DNA from: Haliclona indistincta
Taxonomy: Eukaryota; Porifera; Demospongiae; Haplosclerida; Chalinidae
Length of the DNA: 64,000 nt
Assembly: GCA_964017065.1 (NCBI GenBank)
Contig: OZ024785.1
Coordinates: forward strand, 496,001 to 560,000
Direction of reading: 5' to 3'
Below the pieces are notes generated by a model. It made no database searches. It was not told the origin of the DNA and was given only the letters and a program-made list of their open reading frames with translations. Shown here in pieces: positions 46,993-58,429 of this stretch. Made by a program: the position numbers and the translations under genes. How positions within the stretch are numbered: the first letter of the stretch is position 1; each line of letters begins with the position of its first letter.

Positions 46993-47970
46993 CTAATAAT
47001 TTATGTTTGATGTATGTGAAGATAACATAGTTAACGAGCTATCCTTAATGGCAGCATTGGTGCTGTTGGCCCCGCCATGATGATGGTTGGTGGTGTTCTG
47101 TATCAGTGGTGATCGTTCAGTTGATCTAGCCCTGCACAACAGCCTCTGACGAACTGTTTTAGTGAATGCTACAAATAAAATAGCATTGACCAGCCCTTGA
47201 CCAGAGTCACCGATGCCCTGCAGCAGTAGCAATAGTAGCTATAGCAACCAATAGTATACATACCTCAAGATAGTTTAGTGATATTAAGACGTGATAGTTG
47301 ACACTCTCCTTACAATCACAATAGATCACTATAATAGTCATGAGACATGACCACACTCGCAGTAATATGAATGCAACTGGTATTAATAGGAACTTGTAGT
47401 CCACGTTTTGAAATGCAGTCCAGAATCTCAATGAGGAGATGAACATTCGTGATCTAGTGAACTAATACACACAATCGATGATACTTACTATTAATAGTAA
47501 CACACCTCATAATGTATGTGTACATGTACACTTATATATAGCACACTGGCTATTATAAAGGTGACATACGCCCACAGATCATAGCCAAACACAATCACAA
47601 AGATACTGTACTTGCATGGTTGGTCTGGATATGATATGACGAGGCTGCACCATCCTCCAGAGAACTGTGTACGACCTAGTCTACCAGTGGCTAGGAACCA
47701 TGAGGTTATTAGCAAAGGAGCTCCATAACACAGCAGATACGAGCAATAGATCATTCGATTGACGATCTTGTCATTACTGACATGTACTATTCTAAAGTAC
47801 ATGTAGACCGCTAGATAGCTGGTCCAGAAGAACGACGAGAGACTAAAGAAATTAGTGAATGCAGCTTGTGTGACACAGGGTATATCATTAACAGCAGCAC
47901 TGCTGCTGTTGGTAGAATGCTGTAAGCCATCCATTACTACTCCAGAGAGATGCGTTACTGCAATACCCAG
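46993..47970 (-). pseudogene. GPR157-like receptor, 3' part of a gene split by the 13.8-kb insertion
   Basis: Exons 47506-47970, 47264-47461 and 46993-47217 encode the receptor from the middle of the second transmembrane segment to the stop: LGIAVTHLSGVVMDG, FFWTSYLAVYMYF, GGWCSLVI, FGYDLWAYVTFIIASVLYI, DYKFLLIPVAFILLRVW, GIGDSGQGLVNAILFVAFTK, TVRQRLL. These match GPR157-type class-B-like/cAMP-receptor-like GPCRs. The first two helices are at 61813-62015 on the same strand. Exons and frame are otherwise intact. The stop is 21 bp from the SF1 stop. Confidence 0.88.
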
Positions 47971-48012
47971 CTGAAGCCAGCACCACATTCGCCGGCACCA
48001 CATTCAGTAGAA
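47970..48012 (+). repeat. Left terminal inverted repeat of the giant element
   Basis: Begins gctgaagccagcaccacatt and contains a direct repeat of its own: 'gccagcaccacattc' then 'gccggcaccacattc'. It ends about 'agtagaa', after which similarity with the right end fades. Confidence 0.85.
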
Positions 48013-48599
48013 ACCACAGGAATTTACATGTTGTACATCGAGTTGTAATAATCACATACATGAATAGTGCGCATCTGTAACTACAATACGCATCGAAAAT
48101 ACGCTTTGAGAGAACCAGAAGACCAACTGCCAACCTGACCAGCGACGCTCACTGTAAGTCATTACTACTTACAGCCTATAGTGAACACCTACTATTGTTA
48201 TATACACCAACTGCTGTGTTATAGCACACTAGACTCAGTGAGCTCTGAGGCTAGCTCAATAACAAAAATAAGTGATAACAGGAGCCAGGAAAAGTAAATA
48301 AATCATAAATGAATAAAGATACCATCATAGTAATGATTTGCCAAAGTGAGTAACCAAGTATATCTACCATGTAGCTGGATCAAGAACCTATAGAGCAACA
48401 AATTAATTATGGTTATCAGGTTGTTCATAACACTATATGTTGGGCTTGGTAAGTCAACACTCATCGCTGCATTTCAATCTTTGAATTTCGGAAAACTGGT
48501 AATATACCGGCTAACAGGTAAAAAATTGTGATGGATAATTATACTGCTATTTTCTAGTATCAGTAGTCGAATTTTTGTAGAACACTAGTCTGTGGTACA

Positions 48600-49780
48600 A
48601 TAATTACTTTTACGTAAATTTAACACACTTTGAATTTCTGCTGCTAACTATAACTACCAAATGTTTGACCTTTTTTGCATCTAGTTGTAGAACAGTGTCT
48701 TAGCTTCACCATGGTACAGTTGATTTGTCACTAGCTAGTTCACAGGCCCAGCACAAATTCAGATAGTACTTTTAACAGTTATTTATGAATTTCATTAACA
48801 CATTTTGAATTTGTGCTGGCTATCTACGAACTCCAAGGGTTTAATCTTTATTGTCTCTTGTAGAACAGTGTCTTAGCTTCACCATGGTACAATTGGTTTG
48901 TCACTAGCTAGTTCACAGGCCCAGCACAAATTCAGATAGTACTTTTAACTGTTATTTATGAATTTCATTAACACATTTTGAATTTGTGCTGGCTATCTAC
49001 GAACTCCAAGGGTTTAATCTTTATTGCATCTTGTAGAACAGTGTCTTAGCTTCACCATGGTACAATTGGTTTGTCACTAGCTAGTTCACAGGCCCAGCAC
49101 AAATTCAGATAGTACTTTTAACTGTTATTTATGAATCTCATTAACACATTTTGAATTTGTGCTGGCTATCTACGAACTCCAAGAGTTTAATCTTTATTGC
49201 ATCTTGTAGAACAGTGTCTTAGCTTCACCATGGTACAATTGGTTTGTCACTAGCTAGTTCACAGGCCCAGCACAAATTCAGATAGTACTTTTAACTGTTA
49301 TTTATGAATTTCATTAACACATTTTGAATTTGTGCTGGCTATCTACGAACTCCAAGGGTTTAATCTTTATTGCATCTTGTAGAACAGTGTCTTAGCTTCA
49401 CCATGGTACAATTGGTTTGTCACTAGCTAGTTCACAGGCCCAGCACAAATTCAGATAGTACTTTTAACTGTTATTTATGAATCTCATTAACACATTTTGA
49501 ATTTGTGCTGGCTATCTACGAACTCCAAGAGTTTAATCTTTATTGCATCTTGTAGAACAGTGTCTTAGCTTCACCATGGTACAATTGGTTTGTCACTAGC
49601 TAGTTCACTGGCCCAGCACAAATTCAGATAGTACTTTTAATTGTTATCTATGAATCTCATTAACTCATTTTGAATTTGTGCTGGCTATCTACGAACTCCA
49701 AGAGTTTAATATTTATTGCATCTTGTAGAACAGTGTCTTAGAATCATCATGGTAGAATTGGTTTGTCACTAGCTTTAACC
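48600..49780 (+). repeat. 173-bp tandem array, left arm, 7 copies
   Basis: The period is 173 bp, measured from the 'tggtacaattgg' landmark (49061 and 49234 among others). Each unit contains an inverted pair CCAGCACAAATTC / GAATTTGTGCTGG and a CCATGG. The outermost and innermost copies are diverged, the central ones nearly identical. Confidence 0.95.
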
Positions 49781-49940
49781 TGAGTATTTAATTATTAGTG
49801 AGTGCATAGCAGAACTACATGTAGTCGACAGTATTGACAGAGGAATGTAAGTGAAGTCCATTCTGTATAAATTACAGCTGATTTTAAATACAACAAGCAA
49901 CATTCTTTGTTCCAATTTTCTTACCTTGTTTAAAGGCCAG

Positions 49941-51500
49941 AGGATATGATGGTGTTGCACAATTTGAATGCATTCTATTTCCAGTGCACTGTCCACAACA
50001 CTGGGTGCTAGAGCATGTCTTTTACATGTACACTACAAGTAGTATTATTATGTACTTAATTTACATAAAGGCTGCTCTAGCAAGAAAGAAAATTTTGTCT
50101 GATTAAATGATCATCATGGTGATGGTGAAACTCCTATTGCTGACAATATATACTGGATATGGTATAATTATCCATTTCGAATTATTATGCATGCTTGAGT
50201 TGTATGCCATATGAAATATTCTAAAGGTCTTATCTTGCTCGAAGATGACTCTTAACAGAAGACATTGGAGAGTTTTGGACATAGTCAGTTTACAATAAAT
50301 GATTATGCAATTAAATGTTATTTTCATGAACCTTTGCCTTCAGGATCACTTAGTACCAAAACAAACGAACGCCTACGATTGTGGTGTTTTTGTTTGTTTG
50401 GTAAGCATCTGCCTCTGTATTATAGCAAACTACCTTTGTATAATCATCACTACACCGGCAGCAAATGTATACTCAAGGACTGGACACTATCATACACACT
50501 GGTGAATGTAAATAATTATTGTTACTGATGTTGAATAGTTACTTTCATCACAAAAACTTAATAGACAGATGCAGATCAAGGAAGGATGGAGATAGCCTAC
50601 ATAATAATGAAAAGGAATGAGAGAGATAGCATGGTAAAGCCATTGATGCTAGCAGCATGCATCATCACATGCTATAATTGTTGCACTGATGCACGTCACT
50701 GCATGCAGGACTTGACTGCTGATGATGCAAGTGAAGATATTTCTAATTGAACAACCTTCAGAAAGGTATCCAATAGGTATTCCATCAGTGAAGCATCTGT
50801 TTGTACAAGATATCTGTAGAGTCAATTAAAAGTGAAAATGAGTTTCAAGTTAACTTGTATCACATAAGGTGAGTTTAGACTACATGTAGACTGTAAAGAC
50901 AACATAATGTGAAATGCAGTCATCAGCTGGAGGTACATAAATATATCACTATTATAAACACTCTTGTTCATTAGTGTTCATTCATTACAAGATGAAGATG
51001 AAGATAGTGATATCTATGAAGATGATGAGGATATTAAAGAGTTGGAAAAACTATTACCAGTATGCACTAAAATTATTATGTGCATATTTATTGATTGCTT
51101 GCATTATTCAGATTAAGACACGCTTCCTGATGATGTCTTAGTTCCACAATTTAGTGGAAATGCAGATTTTGTTGATATAGACAATTTGTTTGCAGCAAGG
51201 GAGTCAAAGAGAAATATGAGGATTGGAGGCTTTCCTAGATTGGAACGGCCACCTGATGAGTTAGTTATTTTTAGTTAGTTATTTATTTTAACATAAATAA
51301 CTATGATTTCCTGCACAGAAAATCTTTATTCACACGTGAATACATCAGGAAAGTCTTGAAGAATGCAGAGGTATAGCTGCATACAGTATATAGCATTATA
51401 CAATCATAATTATGAATCATGGTTTTCTTCTAGCCTACTTTTAGAATGGCATTTACGGGTGATTATGTGACCATCTTCAACTCTAGTAGTACTACAAGGT
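49941..51500 (+). CDS. Spliced gene of the giant element with C48 (Ulp1-like) protease motifs, structure uncertain
   Basis: One exon (from 49941) reads GVAQFECILFPVHCPQHWVL, with the catalytic His-Trp pair of C48 cysteine proteases. Another (50344-50400) reads DHLVPKQTNAYDCGVFVC, with the oxyanion Gln and catalytic Cys in Q-N--DCGVF. Further likely exons: 50565 onward (TDADQGRMEIAYIIMK), about 50989-51060 (acidic, DEDEDSDIYEDDEDIKEL), 51114 onward (FSGNADFVDIDNLFAARES), then KSLFTREYIRKVLKNAE and PTFRMAFTG, each with GT-AG borders. Order and frame of the whole are not solved, and the exon with the catalytic Asp was not identified. C48 proteases occur in several large eukaryotic transposons (for example the KDZ group), so it probably belongs to the element. 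Confidence 0.6.
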
Positions 51501-51649
51501 GCCACTAACTATTAAATAAATATTATTATTATTATTTTACAGTACATACAGAAGTGCAGTAGTAATGCATGGCTGTTTGAGAAGATGACAGAGACAGTAT
51601 AGCAGTACTGATGGAATACCAATAAGAACCACTGGTATCCTATAGGGAT

Positions 51650-52690
51650 AAGTGATATAAATTAGTTAGTAAATGTAGGAGGAACATAGCCACTACACCT
51701 GCAGCAAGGGCAAATGAAGTGAAAAGAGCGAGGGTTAGTTGGAGAAAAATTGTTTAAAAAGTGTCTCCACATAATATTATGGCCTTTAATCTTGGTTTTA
51801 ATCGTGTGGAGAGATAGACTTAGATCAATTGGAGGAAGAGAATTCCAAAGACGAGCAGTCCTCTTGAAGTACGAATGTTGAGTAATGATTGAGCTGGACG
51901 ACTGATGCACTAGTTTCATAGATTTTCCTGATCTAGTGTTAGAGGAAGAGAATGCGATGTAGTTCCTGACGGGGAAACTTGGGTCTGGGTCCTTTAGGTT
52001 TTTAACCAATAAAAGAACATCAGCCAGTTCATAGGAGTACATTAAGGGGAACAGATGGAGATTGATTAGTCTTGATTTATAATCAGAGACAATGTCGTTA
52101 AGAATGTATTTGGTAGCTCTCCTTTGGATCCGTTCGAGAAGATTTATATCTCTGATGAGATGATGTCTCCAAACTGGCGAACAGTATGTAAGCTTTGATT
52201 TTACTAGAGAAATGAACAACAGCTTCTTGATGCTCGTGGGAATGAATGGAGGTAAAGTGCGTCTGATCAGACCAAGCGATTGATATGCCTTTGACATTAT
52301 AATGTTTGGTCCGTGATAGGTCAGTTGACCAAGATCCCGACAGTGGTCTAGCGAGGTTATGGAAGTATCATTGACTGTGTAGTTAGGTAGTAGTCGTTGT
52401 TCTATTGTGAAATCTCAGTAAGAATGATTTGGAAATCTTAAAGGACATGTCATTGTCTAAGCACCATTGGCTGAGGTGGTCTAAGTCAGACTGTAGGAGG
52501 GAAGTGTCTTGGGATGATAAAATTCTTTTACAGATTTTTGTGTCATCAGCATACAGGTAGGGAGAAGATGGGGTGATTGTGGATGGAAGATCATTGATGT
52601 AGATGATGAAAAGAAGTGGTCCCAGAATACTTCCTTGAGGGACTCCATGAGTAACTGGAGTAAGTAAATATGACATGTGGCCACTGGAAC
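51650..52690 (-). mobile_element. Nested non-LTR retrotransposon fragment (jockey-like reverse transcriptase)
   Basis: The minus strand encodes the end of a reverse transcriptase: [20 protein letters not shown] and the catalytic YADDTKI (YADD) upstream. After a frame change comes KLLFISLVKSKLTYCSPVWR, RIQRRATKYIL and LWNSLPPIDLS down to the stop at 51662. This is the C-terminus usual for jockey/CR1-type LINEs. It is truncated at 5' and frameshifted near 52300-52400, so inactive. It lies inside the giant element, between its protease gene and the rest of the core. Confidence 0.88.
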
Positions 52691-53172
52691 TTATATAGTG
52701 ACATGGTATAATTATAAACATTATAATTATAATAACGGCAATACACATTTACGTACATTTATGCAGTTTCAGGAAATCAACTGGTTCTTGATGGGTATAG
52801 TGGGAGATGTCGAACAAAGGCCATAAACTCATTGCTGGTCAAATAGTTGATGAAGTCCTGTTTCCTGAAGTATGCATTCCAGTGTATTCATGCCCAGTCA
52901 ATGATAATAATTCAGGCGGTGACTCACTTGATTGCTGAGAAGTTTAGCCTCGAGTATTCACAGGCAGCCAATATAATAATCAAAAGGTATAGATTGCTCA
53001 TGATAATTATTATCAATAAATTCTAATAAATGCAGATTTTGCCTACACAAGACTGAATACATGTGATTATACCATCACTGCACACACTTTAATACAACAA
53101 AATAATTATGATCCACATTAACCCAGACTACAACATACAAAATTCTCTATAATTGTGCTAACTTTTATATTA

Positions 53173-53464
53173 ACAAGTAATAAAAAACATTTTAACCAAA
53201 ATGCAAGAGATTTAGGGTTGGTACATTTATCGAAAAAGTATGGAAACAAGATTTTGAAATGAAAAGGATTGTAACAATAGCAGTGTAATAATACCTCCCT
53301 ATTAAATTAACCACAACTATCGAAAGCAGTTAATTTAGGGAGGTATTATTACACTGCTATTGTTACAATCCTTTTCATTTCAAAATCTTGTTTCCATACT
53401 TTTTCGATAAATGTACCAACCCTAAATCTCTTGCATTTTGGTTAAAATGTTTTTTATTACTTGT
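53173..53464. repeat. Near-perfect hairpin, arms about 137 bp, 17-bp loop
   Basis: 53173-53311 and 53329-53464 are inverse copies differing visibly only by 3 bp near the loop (ctattaaattaac against gttaatttagg). Likely a snap-back MITE or a structural part of the giant element; no coding potential. Confidence 0.9.
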
Positions 53465-54750
53465 TTCTTTTCTTTTTTTTATTAATGACTTAGTTGGCAC
53501 TTATGCTAATACAGTGTAAAAGAGAACTAGCTATCAGCTGACTGCATTCTGGCTATCAGGCGACTGTGCAGTGTGCACTGCATGCAACACGTATCATGCA
53601 ACATTAGCTAAGCTTAGGCTAGCATTCTTACAAGCCTGAACAGACAAATCCAGTGTAACAGTGAAGATTTGCTCGTACAGACTGCTGTGAACACTGCTAG
53701 TGGCAGCAGCACTCGCGTTCCAAGCAATTTGTACGAAGGTGCGCTTGTATTAGAATAATTGCGTACACGGGCGTGCGCGAGTAGGCGTAACCTAGTAACG
53801 GAGTTCAAACAGAATGATGGAATGGAGTCTGTTATGGACCAAAATTCGCTGTTTTCCTGAAATTATTCGCTTCTGCTAGTGTTTTAGGCTTAAATAGATA
53901 TCAGGTGCACTGCTCCCAACGACTAGTGTAGTTTCTGTGTAGGTTTTGTCTCGAATAGTTCACTAGCCACGGCGCTAGGCTCTCTGAAGAAGAAGAAGAA
54001 TAAGAAGAAGAAAGAAGATGAACAAACGGGTGACCACGTGAACTCTGGTTTACCACCTTAGACCTGGTTTCTTGTGCTTCTGAAGGTCTCTTTGTAATCG
54101 CACAAATCCTGCAAGGAGCTTCAGAACGTTAGATTAGCTTGAAACGCCCGTACGGCGAAGATATGGCAGTGCCGTACTTAGTGCCTCCAGGCGAGACGCC
54201 ATCTTTTCATGCCCGTACCAACTGGCCTTATAGTCTTTAATAGTAGACTCATTGTAAGCGCTTACCTCTTAGGATAGCCCCTAGGTAGTTAAAATACCCC
54301 TGATGTCGTCAACAGCCAAGATATACGCGAATTATTGCGAATAGCCTAAGTGTAGCCGCCATGTTATTTTCCGCCCAACCCTAAATATGCCACGTCTACC
54401 GCGTGGCATAATTATAATATTAATTGGCTAGCATATTTGTCTCACAAAGCAGTTATATAAGTGTAATGGGACTACAAATCCGTATCAGGGAACAGACTAT
54501 TAATTAATTGCAGCAAAAGCGTGAATATACTAAAAAAATCATTAAAACATTTTTACAAATAAAATTGCTATTAGGATAGTAAACGTATAATAATTAGAGA
54601 TTTCTGTTTTGCTTGATTACATAATATTATAATGCCAAAAACTAATTAAGTATAAATTATGACATAGTATAATAATTATTAAGTCACACTACATTTATCA
54701 ATTTTATCAGCACAGATGTCATGTAGTCAGTACTCCATGTCAGCGCCATC
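53465..54750. other. Core of the giant element, no gene recognised
   Basis: A (gaa)n tract at 53987-54020 and sequence resembling the inverse of 38225-38330. AT-rich beyond 54400. Nothing coding was supported. Confidence 0.4.
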
Positions 54751-55862
54751 ATGCAACTAACAACAATGAATCAAGTGTCATGCAACTCACCATCAACTAA
54801 CCGTAAGCACTGTCGCTCATTTTGCTGGCAACTCAAGAGCATATTTAAATACGCTGATCTGTTTTGTATGATACGTGATAGTGTACACCGCTACACAATA
54901 ACCATTTGTACCATGCTACAGGTCATCTTGAATAGCAAACAAAATGGTAGTGATCTTCAGTTGGCCTTCAGTATCGTAAGCTTTATCATAGCAGTGCTTT
55001 GGAAAATAGCCACTGTCTATAGTACTTGCACTTTTGTGGTTGTTTGAACTATATTCAAGTTAAGAAAGATTCGTAATGATGGTCCTGTATCAAGCAGTGC
55101 TAACTGGTGTCATGTTCACTTGATTATCCATGTTCTAGCACTCAAGTATCAATGATAGTGTGTATGCAATTGGTGCTAAGATGCACTATGAGAATAGACG
55201 CACAATGCACTAAGATGCACTATGAGAACTTCACTGTTGACAATAATATAGTTCAAATCAGTGGTTTTCTTTGGTACATGTTTTTCGGTGCATTGATCGT
55301 TCCTCTTGCTTGGGTCTTCACTTTTGGTATTTATCTGTTCAAGAGTATATATTTCTTTGATCTACTAGGACTCAGTCATTAGAAGAAGCAAAGAGCAAGG
55401 TGCACGGTCCACAGTAGAAATGGAACTTTCTTCAAAAAAATAGAAATTGTACAATACATCAATTTGAAGACGATTTTAAGTACTTCGATTTCCCTTTGTT
55501 AAGTGTTTTTATGTTGTCCTGAGTCCTTTACTGGCAACATTGTCAATCATTCATGCTCTGCTTATTTGTGGTTTCTTGGCAAGCTGTTTGCTTGGGTCAG
55601 ATACTGGTGTCACCTTCCTGTACGACTCTTCAACAGGCTGGAAGGTGTTCTTTGTGATTACAGCTTTTGTCGAGTGTGCTGCAAATATTCTCGTGTTATT
55701 GTTTGGTGCAGTATGTATAAAAATGCTTGTTGGTGTTATCGCTATTTTCCTAGGCCTATAATAGCTGCTATCTTATTCATAATCTGGTTTCCTTGCATAC
55801 TCATAGCTGCTATTGTATCTGGTGAAAACTGTTACATAATATTATGTCATCACAATAATTGA
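54751..55862 (+). other. Run of hydrophobic open frames, possible membrane-protein gene or remnant
   Basis: Three open frames in succession (54751-55047, 55107-55382, 55540-55761, the last overlapped by 55503-55862 in another frame) each encode one or two strongly hydrophobic helices: LAFSIVSFIIAVLWKIATVY, FLWYMFFGALIVPLAWVFTF, NILVLLFGAVCIKMLVGVIA and IIAAILFIIWFPCILIAAIV. No family recognised. Frame changes between them could be introns I could not place or decay. It may be cargo of the giant element. Confidence 0.35.
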
Positions 55863-56072
55863 TGAACCTGTGTGTTTGTGTTTTACACCACCAATATTAT
55901 GTGTATTGTGTTGTAATCCATAGTTGGTCTGTTGCTATTAATATTAGAGCTGTGAACCTAGCCAGAAGCAATAACCAGTTAACTATTTACAAATAATTGT
56001 CGGTTAACCAGTTAACTGGGTTTAAAAAAAAATTTTTTTTTAATACAAATGTGAAAATTGTGAATACAGAGA

Positions 56073-57031
56073 TCAATGACGAGCTCTTTTGTATGGTAGA
56101 GAGAGAGAAGGAAGATTGTCATGTAAGAAAAGTAGTGTTTCAACATTTTCTGGGTCCAGTGCTGCCCTCTTGGCACTGACAATAATGCCAGCTATACTAA
56201 AAAGTCTCTCTGATGGAACAGACGTAGCTACGATACTGAGATATTTTTGCGCCATCTTGGTTAAACGAGGGTATGATCGGTGATGTGTTCTTCACCACTC
56301 CAAAGGTTTTTCCTTCAGTTCTGCAACAGGCTCGGCCTTGTAACGAGTCAATTCTCCGACTACAAGATCAGTGAGAGATACTGAAAATGAGGAGTCACAA
56401 CTAGCATTGAGAGTACTAAAAGTATCTCCAAGCAGCTTTTCCAAAGCACACTTTTTGGTGGATTGACTGGATTCTGAAACAGCATTTGAACTACTAGTAG
56501 ACTGGTTCTCTGATGTGCTTGCTGTAGTAATTGCAGTAGTAGCTGGCTGTAGTTGACTGACAACTATCTCATCCACTAAACTATTTGCAGTTGCCTCTTG
56601 TTGATCTTCTGTCAGGCGAGCCAAGCTTTTTAGGCGTGGGTCTAATAAAGTAGCCTTGTTCATCAGCATGCAAACATCCGGATCTTTGTAACGTGCATTG
56701 AAGTCGGAAGCAATTGCTTTTTTGACGTTACGGATTGCTGTTGAGCTATCAGCAGGCGTGATCACTAACTTAAGCCTTATTTGAGCAAGAAGTGGACCTA
56801 GAGTAGACAAACTTGGGTATTGATCAGCGCTAAGGTAGGCAGTGGCGTCCTTAAAAGGTTAGAGAATCTCACATAAATCTTGTAATAGCCTCCATTCCTC
56901 TGGAGAGTGTTCTAAGTGTAGTAGGCTTCTCTGGTTTTGCAAAACAGCACACACAGCCAGCTGCTGTTCACACAATCTCTCTATCATATCATGAACAGAA
57001 TTCCACCTGTGAGATACATGTACTCCCTGCA
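56073..57031 (-). pseudogene. hAT-family transposase, C-terminal fragment with two in-frame stops
   Basis: The minus strand reads RWNSVHDMIERLCEQQ, YPSLSTLGPLLAQIRLKLV, DPRLKSLARLT and the dimerisation region YLSIVATSVPSERLFSIAG ... ALDPENVETLLFLHDN, typical of hAT (BED-finger) transposases. TAA follows LLQDLCEIL and TGA follows KPLEW, both in the same frame as the rest. The N-terminal part with the zinc finger and first catalytic Asp is missing, cut by the element starting at 57067. Confidence 0.85.
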
Positions 57032-57066
57032 GGTAAGAAAAAAATAATTCTGTTGTGTATTCAGTT

Positions 57067-58318
57067 GTTTGTAGCCCAGGCGACCCTAAGATCAAAGGCG
57101 CCGCACGGTGGTTATATCATAGATACAGTATACCAACAGGGATTAGCAACGCCAATACATTTTGTATTACGAGCTGATTTACATCCTCGTTACGGGTTAA
57201 ATATTAACCGTTGCCTTGCAACGAGCTCGTTGCTAAGCTAGCTCTTGACGACCGTGCTAAAAAGAGTCACTGGCTCGGCACGTTGTCGAGCTCTGGTGAT
57301 TGACTAGTACGTTCTGCCTACACTTTGATAGTAAAGGCGACTTGAGTACTGTTTCGTTTTGATCGCTAACCGGCGAAGCGGTTGTTGGTTGCAGGACGAG
57401 CGTTGTAAAACGCTAACAAACAGTTTGTTTACTCAGTTGAAAAGTGGTTCTGTACCCGTTACTAGTTTTTAGTTGTGCTTCAGTCCATTCTTTGCTGATA
57501 ACATGTTAGTTCGTACATGTCCTCGTGAGAATAGCGCATTTTCTATTCTCGATCTCACACAGTGTAGCGCTGTCGCACTAGACAAACTAAGGCGTTCAGT
57601 CCTACGGTACGGGTCTTTCTGTACCTCTTCTGACAATAGAAACACTCTGGCTGATCTTGTTTTCAGTTTATCCTCGAGAAGAAAGGCCGTTCTATGAGAA
57701 TAACTGTGCTGAAAGAAGATCTTGCTTTTAACATTGGTTTTCTCGTGCTTTGAATCCTTCGTTGTACTGACAATTTTCCTGCATTCGCGCTACAGCAGTC
57801 CTATCCACACACGCGATTTGTCAAGCCATGCTATTTGGCGGGCACTATCTTCGCACGCTGTGCTCTAACACGTTGGAAATTTAACCCGTAACACGGATGT
57901 AGTTGAAATTCCTGTCCGTTGCTAATCCCTGTGAGTATATTGTATCTATGGTTATATCTCGTATACCATAGGAAATACGTATATTTTCCAGGAAGTGACG
58001 TCACATAGCAACACCGTAGCAACAAGATGGCGTCGTCGAAAACGCAAGCAAGATTACACTGCCGTCTTTCAGCAACGCGCTGTCATTCGCCTCTGGTGAC
58101 TTCTATGGAGGCTCTACTACCTTGAGCGCTTCGTTTAGCAGCATTCTCGAGCTTCCTGGGCTACAAAATGGTTAAACCATGGCACCTCGGCGGTACACGA
58201 TATAACCTCGGGGGTTAATTTTACTGCCCTCGTGCGCTTCGCGCCCTCGGGCGGTAAAATTAACCCCCTCGGTTATATCGCGTACCGCCTCGGTTGCCAT
58301 GGGTTAACCTATACGTAT
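57067..58318. mobile_element. Composite foldback element (family member 2)
   Basis: The left end TTTGTAGCCCAGGCGACCC and inverse gcttcctgggctacaaaatg near 58148-58170 correspond to the element at 33552. The right end is again a hairpin built on CCTCGGGCGGTAAAATTAAC and GGTTAACC, finishing with the same 'aacctatacgtata'. Long imperfect inner arms pair around 'acagggattagcaacg' (57136 and 57921). It is inserted at the broken end of the hAT remnant. Confidence 0.7.
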
Positions 58319-58429
58319 ATGTATAATACCTGTATTAATTTGTGCTTTTTAATATACATCTTAGCTACAAACATTTATCAAACTGATCACCATGGATGCA
58401 TCAACACCGATACGCATTAATGACAGTTA

